The position numbers and the translations under genes are program-made. From Bacillota bacterium (GTDB taxonomy: Bacteria; Bacillota; Bacilli; Alicyclobacillales; SLC66): a stretch of DNA of 64,000 nt. Positions within the stretch are counted from its first letter, which is position 1; each line of letters opens with the position of its first letter. Positions 62,904-64,000 of the stretch are shown piece by piece. The DNA lies in contig JAKACV010000003.1 in the NCBI GenBank assembly GCA_021821085.1, positions 43,551 to 107,550 on the forward strand. Direction: 5' to 3'. The notes under the pieces were generated by a model. It ran no database searches. It was given only the letters and a program-made list of their open reading frames with translations, and was not told the DNA's origin.

Positions 62904-63941
62904 GTGTATGCTGTAACACATGGCATTGCTCTATACGGTATTGAAGGTCTTATGATCGGCGTGGAGGCTGATGTGCAAAGTGGATTACCAGGCTTTGAGA
63001 TGGTAGGTCTGCCCGCCTCTTCGATTCGCGAGGCAAAAGAAAGAGTCCGGTCTGCTCTCATCAACAGTGGTTTTAATTGGCCACGCGGTCGCATTACCGT
63101 GAGTCTCTCACCTGCAGATTGGCGCAAAGAAGGAAGTGGTCTCGATCTGCCAATCGCCATTGCCATATTGATTGCTTCGGAGCAACTTCCCCCCATCCCG
63201 CATCACACCGTGTTACTTGGTGAACTAGCGCTCGATGGGACTCTACGCGAATTCAGAGGACTCTATGCATCTGTAAAATGCGCCGTCGAGCTTGGAGCAA
63301 ACGACCTGATCCTTCCCGTGACAAATGAATTCGATTTAACGCTCGGATCCAATTCGTCTCGCATGATCGCATTGCGTACTCTCTTTGAATCCGTCCAGGC
63401 ATTGCGTGGTCATTTTATTACAAAAAAAACAGATGCACCATCTCTGTTTTTTCACGTTGCGCTCGTTGCAAAACAGAACCCTTCCTCAAACACACAAGCA
63501 GAAAACCACATCCGTGATTTCCGTGACATCGTAGGACAAGTGCTTGCGAAACGAGCTATGTTCATTAGCGCCATAGGAAATCACCATATGCTATTCTATG
63601 GCCCGCCGGGTTCTGGAAAAAGCATGTTGGCTGAACGTCTTCCATCTATTTTACCAAATATATCGCCGAGTGAATTTGCAGAACTCAAACATATTTACAG
63701 CATTGCTGGCTTACCGATGACTGAGGACACACAACGCCCATTTCGCTCACCGCATCATTCAATTACTGTGCAGGGACTATTAGGTGGAGGAGTACACCCA
63801 AAACCAGGTGAAATTACTCTCGCCCATCACGGTGTTTTATTTTTAGATGAGTTCCCTGAATTTACTCGACAAGCACTAGGAGTCCGTCCGATGGATTATC
63901 GGGGCGGGACTCCTTTCCATCCTGTTTGTTCCAATTTCTAG
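62904..63941 (+). pseudogene. comM: ComM/YifB family Mg-chelatase-like AAA ATPase, truncated after Walker B (homology ends ~63878)
   Basis: [89 protein letters not shown], then non-homologous tail [20 protein letters not shown]. Confidence 0.8.
63879..63913. repeat. Hairpin at the comM break point
   Basis: GGAGTCCGTCCGATGGATTATCGGGGCGGGACTCC, near-perfect inverted repeat at the exact point where ComM homology ends. Confidence 0.6.
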
Positions 63942-64000
63942 TCTTTGTTCTGTTTATTCTAGGCTTTCAATATTTTTTTGCATAATTATCCATCGATCTC

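Noticed and set aside
62741-63196. 151-aa minus-strand ORF opposite comM
   Set aside because: Antisense to a well-supported ComM N-terminus, no independent promoter/SD or homology
1-64000. CRISPR arrays, tRNA/rRNA genes, prophage, toxin-antitoxin or defence islands
   Set aside because: No regularly spaced direct repeats, tRNA-like cloverleafs, or integrase/transposase coding regions other than the housekeeping XerC were seen when reading the window; the region is mainly core chromosome

Overview
The window is a 64 kb segment of a Bacillales-type Firmicute chromosome. It looks Alicyclobacillus-like, but the genus is inferred from gene order and protein flavour only. From 1 to ~62.1 kb essentially every real gene is on the minus strand. 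The order follows the B. subtilis spoVF-to-sucC block read backwards: dpaA (partial), dut, M16 peptidase, polysaccharide deacetylase, pnp, rpsO, ribF, truB, nrnA, rbfA, infB, ylxQ, ylxR, nusA, rimP, polC, rseP, dxr, cdsA, uppS, frr, pyrH, tsf, rpsB, an MltG-like protein, a SwrB-like protein, FapA/DUF342, cheD, cheC, flhG, flhF, flhA, flhB, fliR, fliQ, fliP, fliO, cheY, fliY, fliM, fliL, flbD, flgD, fliK, a MotE-like protein, fliJ, fliI, fliH, fliG, fliF, fliE, flgC, flgB, codY, hslU, hslV, xerC, trmFO, topA, dprA, sucD, sucC, MFS. The right end has two plus-strand genes: a small Cys-rich (zinc-ribbon-like) protein and a truncated comM/yifB. I see no CRISPR array, rRNA, tRNA, prophage or defence island, and no clearly new multi-gene system. 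The most notable signals are: (i) a ~153 bp imperfect palindrome with 9-bp target-site-duplication-like direct repeats, inserted at the flhB stop codon between flhB and flhA; (ii) comM broken just after its Walker B motif, next to a hairpin and AT-rich sequence, probably a mobile-element or rearrangement boundary; (iii) a fla/che locus lacking flgE, cheB/A/W and sigD at their usual positions; (iv) several candidate cis-regulatory elements (SigK-type promoter for dpaA, tandem 0A-box-like sites before flgB, structured leaders before rimP, rpsB and rpsO).
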